From the NCBI GenBank assembly GCA_035652335.1, contig DASRDZ010000056.1:1-64000 (forward strand): 64,000 nucleotides of DNA. The letters run 5' to 3'. Of the stretch, positions 56,205-64,000 are shown in pieces. The position numbers and the translations under genes are program-made. The notes below the pieces were generated by a model. It had not been told where the DNA came from, ran no database searches, and saw only the letters and a list, made by a program, of their open reading frames with translations. Each line of letters begins with the position of its first letter. Position 1 is the first letter of the stretch. This stretch comes from DASRDZ01 sp035652335 (GTDB lineage Bacteria; Chloroflexota; Dormibacteria; Aeolococcales; Aeolococcaceae).

Positions 56205-56210
56205 AGGGTA
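56205..56210 (-). promoter_or_regulatory. -10 element (TACCCT) of miaB
   Basis: On the minus strand TACCCT is 9 nt before GTG 56195 with no ribosome site, the same hexamer as at 17093 and 58699. Confidence 0.4.
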
Positions 56211-56333
56211 CCGGCTCCCCGCCCCCCCGCGACCCCCTCCTCCCCTCCGTCGCCCCACGGAACCCCTGAGCTCGGGTTCCCCGCGCCCTCTATGGCCCGT
56301 TACCGGTGCCCGCTATGGTCGGTGACCACAAGA

Positions 56334-56468
56334 GGCGGCCAGGGGACACTGCCGCAGCGGACGTCTCGGAGGCGGTGGGGTCGGGGCCCCGACGCCGAGA
56401 GCCAGCCGCGATCCGTCCAGTGGACGGATCGACGAGCGTGTCCGCGGAGGCAGTGTCCCCTGGCCGCC
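56334..56468. repeat. Nested palindromic element (long stem enclosing two hairpins)
   Basis: Outer arms 56334-56362 and 56440-56468 pair over 29 bp: the first 20 bp (beginning GGCGGCCAGGGGACACTGCC) are perfect, then three mismatches and six matches. The interior contains the palindrome GTCGGGGCCCCGAC (56380-56393) and the inverted repeat GATCCGTCCA-G-TGGACGGATC (56410-56430). It occupies the miaB-spoVS spacer, with no gene in it. It could be a structured RNA, a MITE or a REP-like element. Confidence 0.75.
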
Positions 56469-56523
56469 GCCCCACGGAAGCCGCCCCACGGAAGCCGCCC
56501 CACGGAAGCCGCCCTACGGAAGC
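56467..56523. repeat. 14-bp tandem repeat, four copies
   Basis: Unit GCCGCCCCACGGAA, three identical copies and a fourth with one change (CTACGG), directly after the nested palindrome. The short unit and lack of spacers exclude a CRISPR array. The whole 56196-56528 spacer holds only the miaB promoter, this repeat and the palindrome. Confidence 0.75.
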
Positions 56524-56528
56524 CCCCC

Positions 56529-56789
56529 CTACCGGGACTCGACCAACAGCCGGATCCCCGTCCTCTCCTCCCCATCGATCGAAATATCGATGAACGACGG
56601 CACACACACGAGATCGACCCCCCCCGGCGCCACATACCCCCGCGAGATCGCAATCGCCTTGATCGCCTGATTGATCGCCCCCGCCCCGATCGCCTGCACC
56701 TCCACCTTCTGCTGGCTGCGAATCACACCGGCGATCGCCCCGGCCACGGCGACCGGCTTCGAGGTGGCCGAAACTTTGAGGACTTCCAC
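56529..56789 (-). CDS. spoVS: Stage V sporulation protein S (SpoVS) family
   Basis: 86 residues from GTG 56789, the exact family length. VEVLKVSATSKPVAVAGAIA, then VQAIGAGAINQAIKAIAISR, GVDLVCVPSFIDISIDGEER and a final LLVESR are nearly canonical SpoVS. The protein has an Alba-like fold and binds nucleic acid in Bacillus and Thermus, where it affects sporulation or cell development; it also occurs in non-sporulating bacteria. Rny directly upstream is a frequent partner. Confidence 0.95.
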   Translation of the reverse strand: MEVLKVSATSKPVAVAGAIAGVIRSQQKVEVQAIGAGAINQAIKAIAISRGYVAPGGVDLVCVPSFIDISIDGEERTGIRLLVESR

Positions 56790-56938
56790 GGGGAGTGCAC
56801 CCCCTCTAGAGCATCGTTGCAGGAGCGTGTGCGGCGACGGGCGGCGCGAGCGCCCGGGCAGACGGTTGACCGCAGTGTACTTGCTCAGTTCGACGCCGTC
56901 CAACGGCGCGACCGTGCTGTGAAGTGCGGCGACCCGCC

Positions 56939-58468
56939 CTACTTGGCGTACTCCACCGACCGGGTCTCCCGCAGCACCGTCACCCGGACCTGCCCGGGAT
57001 AGGTGAGCTCCGACTGGATCCGGTTGGCGATCTTGCGGGCCAGCACCGTGGCCGTGTCGTCGTCGACCCGCCCCGGCGTGACCATCACCCGCAGCTCCCG
57101 ACCCGCCTGGATGGCGAAGGCCCGCTCCACGCCCTCGAACTCGGTGGCGATGCCCTCCAGCCGCTCCAGCCGCTTGATGTAGCTCGCCAGCGTCTCCCTG
57201 CGGGCGCCCGGCCGGGCGGCGCTGATGGCGTCCGCGGTGATGGCGATGAAGGCGCCGACGCTGCGCGGCTCCTCGTCGTAGTGGTGCGCCCGCACCCCGT
57301 GGACGATGGCGCTCGGCCGCCCCAGGCGGCTCAGGATCTCCGCCCCGATCACCGCATGCGAGCCCTCGATCTCGTGCTCCACGGCCTTGCCGATGTCGTG
57401 GAACAGGGCGATCTCCTTGGCCTCCTGCTCGTCGTAGCCGATCTCGGCGGCGATCATCCCGGCGAGCAGCGCGGACTCCCGGGCGTGCATGAGGACGCTC
57501 TGCCCGTACGAGGTGCGGTAGCGCAGGGTGCCGAGCAGCTTGACCAGCTCGGGATGGACGCCCTGCAGGCCCACCTCGAAGCAGGCCTGCTCGCCCTCCT
57601 CGCGGAGGCGGACCTGCATGTCGGTGCGCGACTTGGCGACCATCTCCTCGATGCGGGCGGGGTGGATGCGGCCGTCGGAGAAGAGCTTCTCCAGGGCCAT
57701 CCGGGCCACCTCGCGGCGCACCGGGTCGAAGCCGCTGAGGACGACCGCCTCGGGGGTGTCGTCGATGATGAGGTCGACGCCGGTGGCGGCCTCCAGGGCG
57801 CGGATGTTGCGGCCCTCGCGGCCGATGATGCGGCCCTTCATCTCGTCGCTGGGCAGGGGGACGACGGTCACGCTGGTCTCCCCCGACTGGTCCGCCGCCT
57901 GGCGCTGGATGGCCGCGATGAGGATCTCGCGGGCTCGCCCCTCGGCCTCCTCGCGGACGCGCTCGTCGGCGCTGCGGATGCGCTCGGCGATCTCGTGGTC
58001 GAGCTCGGACTCGACGCGGCGCAGGATCTCGCCGCGCGCCTCCTGGAGGCTGAGGCCGGCGACGCGCTCCATCTCCCGGGCGATGCCGGAGCGCTCCTCG
58101 TCGATGCCGGCGCGGAGCCCCTCGAGCTCGGCCTCGCGCTGGTCGAGCCGCTCGTCGCGCTGCTCCAGCTCCTGCATGCGGCGCTCCAGCTGCTGCTCGC
58201 GCTGGGTGGCCCGCTGCTCCAGGCGGGACATCTCGGCGCGCCGCTCGCGCACCTCCTGCTCCACCTCCTGGCGGATGCGGAGGGCTTCCTCCTTGGCCTC
58301 CAGCGCGATGGTCTTGCGCTGCTGCTCGACCTCGGCGCCGGCCTCGGCCAGGCGCTCCTTCTCGACGGCGACGGCGCGCCGCTCGGCGTCGACCTGGGAA
58401 CGCATGTAGACGACTGCTGCGACCGCGATCACCACGGCCACAACCAGCCCGATCAGGGCGGGAATCAT
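56939..58468 (-). CDS. rny: Ribonuclease Y
   Basis: 509 residues from ATG 58468. An N-terminal membrane helix (IPALIGLVVAVVIAVAAVVY) is followed by a long coiled coil (residues about 30-195), a KH domain (GRIIGREGRNIRALEAATGV) and an HD domain (FHDIGKAVEHEIEGSH). It starts mRNA decay at the membrane as an endonuclease. The 149-bp gap to spoVS has no other gene. Confidence 0.96.
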   Translation of the reverse strand: MIPALIGLVVAVVIAVAAVVYMRSQVDAERRAVAVEKERLAEAGAEVEQQRKTIALEAKEEALRIRQEVEQEVRERRAEMSRLEQRATQREQQLERRMQELEQRDERLDQREAELEGLRAGIDEERSGIAREMERVAGLSLQEARGEILRRVESELDHEIAERIRSADERVREEAEGRAREILIAAIQRQAADQSGETSVTVVPLPSDEMKGRIIGREGRNIRALEAATGVDLIIDDTPEAVVLSGFDPVRREVARMALEKLFSDGRIHPARIEEMVAKSRTDMQVRLREEGEQACFEVGLQGVHPELVKLLGTLRYRTSYGQSVLMHARESALLAGMIAAEIGYDEQEAKEIALFHDIGKAVEHEIEGSHAVIGAEILSRLGRPSAIVHGVRAHHYDEEPRSVGAFIAITADAISAARPGARRETLASYIKRLERLEGIATEFEGVERAFAIQAGRELRVMVTPGRVDDDTATVLARKIANRIQSELTYPGQVRVTVLRETRSVEYAK

Positions 58469-58698
58469 TGGAGAGGTCCTTGTGGGGTAGGTCGTGAGGT
58501 GCTCGCCACCTCGCGGGGACGCACCGCCAGCCGGCAGGACGAGCGCGGGGTCGCGGCCGTGTGCGGCGTCGGCGTGAGGTTGCCGGGCCGGCGGCGGGCG
58601 TCCGCCCCTTCCGTCGTGCGGTCCGGCAATTGTACGAGCGGCACAGGGGGTGGGGTCACCGTGAGCGGTGCACGGCTCCGTGCGGCTCGAAAACCCAT

Positions 58699-58704
58699 TA
58701 CCCT
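58699..58704 (+). promoter_or_regulatory. -10 element (TACCCT) of the MFS gene
   Basis: TACCCT lies 6 nt before GTG 58711 in the 242-bp divergent spacer to rny; no ribosome site is seen. Confidence 0.4.
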
Positions 58705-58710
58705 CGGGCG

Positions 58711-60024
58711 GTGTTCCGCTCCGCGCGCGTCCCGCCGGCCACCGTCCCGGCGCGACCGGGGGCGTCCCCGGCGGCGGTCGACGCCGCGGCGGCCGGGGTG
58801 CGAGCGCTGCTGGTGTCCTCGGCGATGCTGCGCATCGGGGCGGTGGGCGCGGGGCAGGCGGTGCAGTTCGACCTCAGCGACCTGGCCGGGGGCCATCCCA
58901 GCGGCATCGCGGTCGGCCTGGTCGGCGCGGCGCAGGCGGTCTCGGAGATGGTCTTCGCGCCGACCCTGGCGCGCCTCGCCGACCGGCTGGGGCGGCGCCG
59001 GTTCCTCGTCTTCGGTCCGCTCCTCGGGGTGCTGGGGATGCTCGCCCTGACCGTCGCCATGACGGCGCCGTCGATCGCCGGCTCGCGCCTCATCGAGGGG
59101 ATCGGGGCGGCGGCGTTCGTCCCCACCGCCCTCGGGACCATCGCGGCGGCCACCTCGGCCGACCACGCGGCGCGGGCCCGGGCGAGCGGGGCGTTCGAGG
59201 GGTCGACGCTGGTCGGGTATGCGGGCGGGTTCGTGGTCGGCCCGTTCCTCTACCACGGGTTGCACCGGGGCGCCTTCCCGGTGCTCGCCGTGTTCTACGT
59301 GGCGGCGGCGGTGCTGTGCTGGAGCCGGGTGAAGCAGACTCGGCCGCTGCCGGTCAGCCCGCTCCACGTGATCGTGCACGCGGTCACCGGTCCCGGGCCG
59401 GTGCGCGCCTTCATCCCGGCCTGGCTCGCCGTGAACGGGCTGGTGGGCGCCTTCTACGCGAACCTCAGCGCGCTGCTGAAGCGCTCGCCCGATCCGCAGC
59501 AGACACTGGTGCACGGGTTCGACGAGCGGCTGATCGGGCTCTTCCTGCTGGGCTGGGTCGTGCTGCTCATCATCGGCATCGTGCTCTGGACGCCGGTGGT
59601 CAACCGGCTGGGCGGGCCGGTGGTGATGCGGCGCGCCGTGCCCGGGGCGTTCATCGCACTGCTCGCCCTGCTGGCGATGAACCACCTGCCGCTCTGGGTG
59701 GCGCCCTTGCTCCTGCCGGTCTTCGCGGTGGGAGTGCTGATCCAGGCGGGGTTCGGGCCGGCCGCCGTGACCTACCTGGCGGACTGCTCCGAGGCGCTGG
59801 CCGCCGACCGCTCGGCGTTGATGGCGTTCTACACGCTGACCCTCGCCGGGGGCGGGGCGCTGGGCGCGGTGCTGGGCGGGCTGATGTCGCGGGCGCTGCT
59901 GCTCGACGGCGTCATCCTGCTGGGGCTGGGGCTTGGCTGCATCGCCTGGTTCTCGTTGGGGATGCTGCTGCGCTTCGAGCGCCAGCGGCGTGCCGCGGGG
60001 CGGCCGGACCTCGCGCTCGACTGA
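58711..60024 (+). CDS. Major facilitator superfamily transporter
   Basis: 437 residues from GTG 58711. About 12 membrane helices. The MFS loop 2-3 motif reads ARLADRLGRRRFLVFGPLLG, and a helix-5-like segment VVGPFLYHGLHRGAFPVLAV fits a drug/metabolite exporter type. No substrate can be assigned. It is one of few + strand genes right of the provirus. Confidence 0.82.
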   Translation: MFRSARVPPATVPARPGASPAAVDAAAAGVRALLVSSAMLRIGAVGAGQAVQFDLSDLAGGHPSGIAVGLVGAAQAVSEMVFAPTLARLADRLGRRRFLVFGPLLGVLGMLALTVAMTAPSIAGSRLIEGIGAAAFVPTALGTIAAATSADHAARARASGAFEGSTLVGYAGGFVVGPFLYHGLHRGAFPVLAVFYVAAAVLCWSRVKQTRPLPVSPLHVIVHAVTGPGPVRAFIPAWLAVNGLVGAFYANLSALLKRSPDPQQTLVHGFDERLIGLFLLGWVVLLIIGIVLWTPVVNRLGGPVVMRRAVPGAFIALLALLAMNHLPLWVAPLLLPVFAVGVLIQAGFGPAAVTYLADCSEALAADRSALMAFYTLTLAGGGALGAVLGGLMSRALLLDGVILLGLGLGCIAWFSLGMLLRFERQRRAAGRPDLALD

Positions 60025-60048
60025 GCCGCTCGGAGGGCCCGGGGAGCC

Positions 60049-60270
60049 TCAGCCCGCCGCGGACGTGGCGGGGCGGTATGTGGCGGGCGGGATCGGGTCG
60101 CCGTGCTCGCGCGCCGTGGCCAGCCAGGCATCCATGGCGACCATCACCTCCCGGACGGCGTCCTCCGGCGTGGCACCGTGCGCTGAGCAGTGGCGCAGAT
60201 CGGGGACGTCGGCGATCCACGATTCGTCCTCGACCGAGTAGAAGACATCGATGTGGTAGTCGGTGGTCAC
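60049..60270 (-). CDS. HicB-like antitoxin (73 aa)
   Basis: 73 residues from GTG 60270. YHIDVFYSVEDESWIADVPD, then CSAHGATPEDAVREVMVAMD is the HicB partial RNase-H fold, and the tail continues to WLATAREHGDPIP. There is no C-terminal DNA-binding domain. It belongs to the toxin gene immediately upstream. As written, an in-frame reading from 60372 fuses the C-terminal part of HicA to this protein without a stop. Confidence 0.75.
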   Translation of the reverse strand: MTTDYHIDVFYSVEDESWIADVPDLRHCSAHGATPEDAVREVMVAMDAWLATAREHGDPIPPATYRPATSAAG

Positions 60271-60547
60271 GCGTCGCCCCCCCACGCTCACAGCGTAGCG
60301 CGCGATCACCTCGACGACCTGCCGCACCTGGTACGGCTTGGCCTCCCGGCCATAGGGCTGCAGGTTCACCATAGCCCTCAGGCTTTGTATGGCGGTACAC
60401 GTGGTGGCTCCCGCGGACGCGTTCTAGCTGGAACCCGACCGCCTCCATCAGTCGTTGCAGGTCAGCGAATCGAACGTTGCGGACGTCACCCCGCGACGCG
60501 CGGTCCAGCAGCTCGCGAGGCTTCACAAGCGTCCCGCCGTCCCGCAC
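60271..60547 (-). pseudogene. HicA-like toxin, frameshifted
   Basis: The N-terminal part (LVKPRELLDRASRGDVRNVR, then FADLQRLMEAVGFQLERVRG and SHHVYRHT) lies in the frame starting at GTG 60547. The family's C-terminal part (VNLQPYGREAKPYQVRQVVE) lies in another frame, so a one-base shift near 60370-60375 breaks the gene. A run of seven C on the + strand (60277-60283) lies near the end; removal of one base would restore a stop overlapping the hicB start. Either a disabled toxin, a sequencing error or a phase-variable tract. Confidence 0.65.
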
Positions 60548-60549
60548 GC

Positions 60550-61083
60550 TCAGGCGGCGTCCTCGCCGTCCTCTGACGCGGCGTGACGGAGGGCGTGCGA
60601 CACGGCGTCCGCGGGGAAGCCCGCGCGGCTCAGGGCGGCGGCAACGCGGGTGAGGGTGCGGCGGCGTTCGGTGGGGTCGTCGGGGAGGCGAGTGGGAAGG
60701 CGGCGGCGGGCCTCGGCGAGGGCGGCGGCACGCTGGTCGTCGGGGGAGATGCCGGACAGGGCGGCTCGGACTGCCTCCTCCCCCACTCCCCGGGAGCGGA
60801 GCTCGGCGGCGATGCGGGCCGTTCCGCGGCGGGAGCGGCGACGGGTGACGATCGAATCGGCGAGGGCGGCATCGTCGACGTAGCCGAGGCGGGCGGCGGT
60901 CTCCGCGGCGTCGCGGGAGGCGCCGGCGGAGAAGCCGCGGTGCTCCAGGCGGCGCCGCAGGGACGCCTCGGACTGGGCGGCGCCGCCGAGGATGCGCAGG
61001 GCGGCCTGTTCGGCGGCCCTGCGCTCCTCGTCAGGGTCAGGTGGGCACGCGTCGTCGAAGGCGTGCGCGGATGCGGGTGGCAC
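60550..61083 (-). CDS. recX: Regulatory protein RecX
   Basis: 177 residues. Three RecX three-helix repeats are seen: QAALRILGGAAQSEASLRRR, EHRGFSAGASRDAAETAARL, LGYVDDAALADSIVTRRRSR and so on through GISPDDQRAAALAEARRRLP. RecX modulates RecA filament growth. It lies 22 bp after recA on the same strand, the common recA-recX operon, and would share its LexA control. Confidence 0.93.
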   Translation of the reverse strand: MPPASAHAFDDACPPDPDEERRAAEQAALRILGGAAQSEASLRRRLEHRGFSAGASRDAAETAARLGYVDDAALADSIVTRRRSRRGTARIAAELRSRGVGEEAVRAALSGISPDDQRAAALAEARRRLPTRLPDDPTERRRTLTRVAAALSRAGFPADAVSHALRHAASEDGEDAA

Positions 61084-61105
61084 CGGATACCAGCGGGAGC
61101 GGCGG

Positions 61106-62176
<1,071 letters not shown>

Positions 62177-62351
62177 GGGCTCGGTCTCCTTGGACGCAGC
62201 GGACGCGCGCTCACGCCGCCCAGCGCCGTTGGTGGAAGCGACGACCTCGAGTGTGCCACTGTTCAGTGTGTTTGTCAAGACTGTACTCCGACGCCAGGTG
62301 CGACACGTGGCCCACGCTTCGGGCGCAGGGACCGGGCCCGCCCGGTTCAGG

Positions 62352-62365
62352 CGAACGGACGTACG
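62352..62365 (-). promoter_or_regulatory. LexA box in the recA promoter
   Basis: CGAACGGACGTACG (+ strand reading) differs from CGAAC-N4-GTTYG at one position. On the minus strand it overlaps or follows TACCGT, a possible -10, which would give a leader of about 180 nt before recA. Confidence 0.6.
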
Positions 62366-62419
62366 GTACCACAGGGGAGTGTGGTGCGCAACCCCCGCCG
62401 TGAGGTTCCGCCGGAGAGC

Positions 62420-63829
62420 TCATGCGCGCAGCACGGGGACGGCCTCCAGCCCCCCGTCGATGCCCTTGGCCCGCAGCCGCGTCGACTTCCCCGGCGCGAC
62501 GCCCGACGCCCGCCAGGCCTCCTCCGCCACCGGCCCCGAGCAGTGGTACAGCACGGCCCCCGGCGGCGCCAGCGTGCAGAGCCGCGAGGCGACGTTCACG
62601 GTCCGCCCGAAGCAGTCGCCGAAGCGGCGCAGCACCGGCCCGAAGGCGAGCCCCGCACGCAGCGGCGGCAGCGACCCGTCCCGCCCCGCCTGCTCGACGA
62701 GGTCGAGTGCCGCGGCCGCCGCCGAGCCCGCGTCGGTGGCGGTGAACATCACCGCGTCGCCGATCGTCTTGACGATGCGCACCCCGCGCGCCGGCAGCGT
62801 CTCCTCCGCGTGGCGAACCAGCGCGCCGGCCATCTCGCCCAGCTCCATCGGCATGAGCTGCTCGGAGGCCGCGGTGAAGCCCACCAGGTCGGCGAAGCCG
62901 ACGCACAGCTCCACCTCACCCGGCAGCCCGCCCTCCGCCTCCTCCACCATGATCACCGACTCGTTGCGCACCGCCGCCTCGACGTGCCGGCGATGCACGA
63001 TCTCCAGCAGCTGCGCCGCGGTGGGCAGCATGAGGTCGATCATGGCCACGTTGCGCAGCACGAAGTTCAGGTTTCCGCCATCAGCGTCAGAAACTTGCGC
63101 GGTCGCCCAGCGGCGGTAGAGGTCGACCTGGCTGGAGGCCACCTGCGACATGGCCAGCCCCAGCACCGAGGTGGCCTCCAGCAGGTCGGCCTCGTCGAAG
63201 ATGGTGCGCATGGCGGCGAGGATGCGCAGGCCCTCGACGTCGCGGCGGGTGAACAGCGGCTCGTCGGGATCGCCGGGCGGCAGGCCGAGCGCGCGCCAGA
63301 CGCGGGCGACGAAGTCCTCGTCGACGCGCGCCCGCCCGGCCACCTCGCCGCGGGTGAGGGTTGCGCGCTCGCTCAATGCATGGTCGATGGCGAGCAGCGG
63401 CAGCTGGCGCGGGTCGCGCAGGCCGCGCAGGTCGTCCTCGGACACGCCGTGGGCGAGCAGGTAGTCGATCAGCCGCGCCCGCTCGATGGCGTCGGCGCCC
63501 CACAGCGACGGCGCGCCCTGCTCGGCCGCCACCACCGGCCCACCCAGGAGCCCCGAGCCCGCCCACCCCTCCACGTCCTCGTCGCTGCGCCCGAGGATCT
63601 CGGCGAGCTCGGGCAGCGAGACGGTGCGGTCGGGACGGCGGAAGGTGACCGGGGGCTCGGCGAGCAGCGACATGGCGCTGGCCAGGGCGGCGGCACCGCC
63701 TCGACTGGTGCCGCCGTACCGCGCCAGCGGCGCCCACATCGACACCAGCCGCTGCACCACCGGCCCGGGCAGCGCGCGCATTGCCCCGGTGACGGTGCGG
63801 GCGCCGGTGCGGCGGACGCGGTGCTTCAC
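62420..63829 (-). CDS. HTH plus class III adenylate/guanylate cyclase (469 aa)
   Basis: 469 residues from a GTG overlapping the cinA stop. The layout repeats the gene at 43962: MerR-like units (VSLPELAEILGRSDEDVEGW; TLTRGEVAGRARVDEDFVAR), a helical middle, and a cyclase domain with GFADLVGFTAASEQLMPMEL, RIVKTIGDAVMFTATDA and GRTVNVASRLC. Metal Asp residues are present in the first two motifs and the Asn/Arg pair in the last. It presumably forms cAMP. The two proteins are paralogs of one HTH-cyclase family. Confidence 0.82.
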   Translation of the reverse strand: MKHRVRRTGARTVTGAMRALPGPVVQRLVSMWAPLARYGGTSRGGAAALASAMSLLAEPPVTFRRPDRTVSLPELAEILGRSDEDVEGWAGSGLLGGPVVAAEQGAPSLWGADAIERARLIDYLLAHGVSEDDLRGLRDPRQLPLLAIDHALSERATLTRGEVAGRARVDEDFVARVWRALGLPPGDPDEPLFTRRDVEGLRILAAMRTIFDEADLLEATSVLGLAMSQVASSQVDLYRRWATAQVSDADGGNLNFVLRNVAMIDLMLPTAAQLLEIVHRRHVEAAVRNESVIMVEEAEGGLPGEVELCVGFADLVGFTAASEQLMPMELGEMAGALVRHAEETLPARGVRIVKTIGDAVMFTATDAGSAAAAALDLVEQAGRDGSLPPLRAGLAFGPVLRRFGDCFGRTVNVASRLCTLAPPGAVLYHCSGPVAEEAWRASGVAPGKSTRLRAKGIDGGLEAVPVLRA

Positions 63830-64000
63830 CCCGCCATCTCCGCGATGAGCTGCAGCGCCGCCCGCACCGCCGCGGCCCGGTTGCCCTCGCGGCCGAGGTC
63901 CTCGTCGAGGCGCACCACGCGCGTGCTCCCGCCCGGGCCGGCCACCGCCACGAAGACCAGCCCGGCCGGTTTGCTGCTGCTCTCGGCGGCCGGACCGGCG
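63826..64000 (-). CDS. cinA: CinA, C-terminal fragment (cut by window edge)
   Basis: 57 residues of the C-terminal end are visible: GPAAESSSKPAGLVFVAVAG, then a Leu/Asp/Arg-rich strand and RAAAVRAALQLIAEMAG. They match the nicotinamide-nucleotide amidase (CinA-C) end, where GPGGG...KPVGLVYVA is conserved. CinA cleaves NMN or helps in competence; recA and cinA are neighbours in many bacteria. The active-site part lies outside the window. Confidence 0.75.
   Translation of the reverse strand, partial: AGPAAESSSKPAGLVFVAVAGPGGSTRVVRLDEDLGREGNRAAAVRAALQLIAEMAG

Noticed and set aside
56467..56523. Possible CRISPR array
   Set aside because: The 14-bp units are directly adjacent with no spacers, and no cas gene is in the window.
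62177..62278. RecA start at TTG 62278
   Set aside because: The extra 34 residues have no RecA similarity, the TTG is part of a TTGACA box, and TTG 62176 has an AAGGAG ribosome site at proper distance.

Overview
The window is 64 kb of very GC-rich bacterial chromosome. Leaderless-type promoters (TAnnnT 6-10 nt before a start codon), Gram-positive-style LexA boxes, spoVS, rny, Tad/Flp pilins and paired HTH-cyclases suggest a deep-branching Terrabacteria lineage such as Chloroflexota or Candidatus Dormibacterota. That placement is inference; no marker phylogeny was possible.

Layout. 1-4522: four TadE/TadG-like pilus genes, the first cut by the window edge. 4613-22864: housekeeping genes, mostly on the + strand: enolase, a Cys/Met PLP enzyme, a GGDEF protein, a cysteine synthase next to a JAMM protease, der, gpsA, a membrane GT2 glycosyltransferase, tRNA-Pro(GGG), a histidine kinase, pyrF, a LOR/SDH-domain protein, an HDAC-family deacetylase, an SH3 lipoprotein and a YjbQ protein. 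39603-64000: mostly - strand: Nudix, a LysM protein, CtaG-like, acyl-CoA ligase, an HTH-cyclase, lexA, hflX, an LL-DAP-type aminotransferase, dapF, miaA, mutL, mutS, miaB, spoVS, rny, a broken hicA with hicB, recX, recA, a second HTH-cyclase and the end of cinA. LexA boxes lie before lexA, recA and the LysM gene, so the LysM protein is probably an SOS-induced division inhibitor of YneA type.

The main discovery is 23017-38492: a 15.5-kb integrated tailless-virus genome bounded by a 17-bp direct repeat (AGTCCTGATAATGCATA). It carries an FtsK/HerA-type packaging ATPase, a 44-residue membrane protein and a candidate double-jelly-roll major capsid protein in the same order as PRD1 genes IX-XX-III. 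It also carries many small membrane proteins, a receptor-binding spike candidate, a GH25-like lytic candidate, an M23-like protein with altered metal ligands, and a winged-helix replication initiator whose gene contains palindromic iterons and an AT-richer segment, as in lambda O. No DNA polymerase or integrase was found inside. The repeat is dif-like and lies just upstream of a host Xer recombinase gene, and gene polarity in the window converges on it. The element therefore looks like a Xer-exploiting virus inserted at or near the chromosomal dif.

Joining the two ends into a circle creates an uninterrupted 106-codon ORF across attP. Its promoter, ribosome binding site and first 17 codons come from the right end; the other 89 codons come from the left end. 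The left end begins one tightly packed + strand gene chain (23286-37373). Integration would cut this chain from its likely promoter and point that promoter at the host xer gene, which suggests an integration-dependent lysogeny switch.
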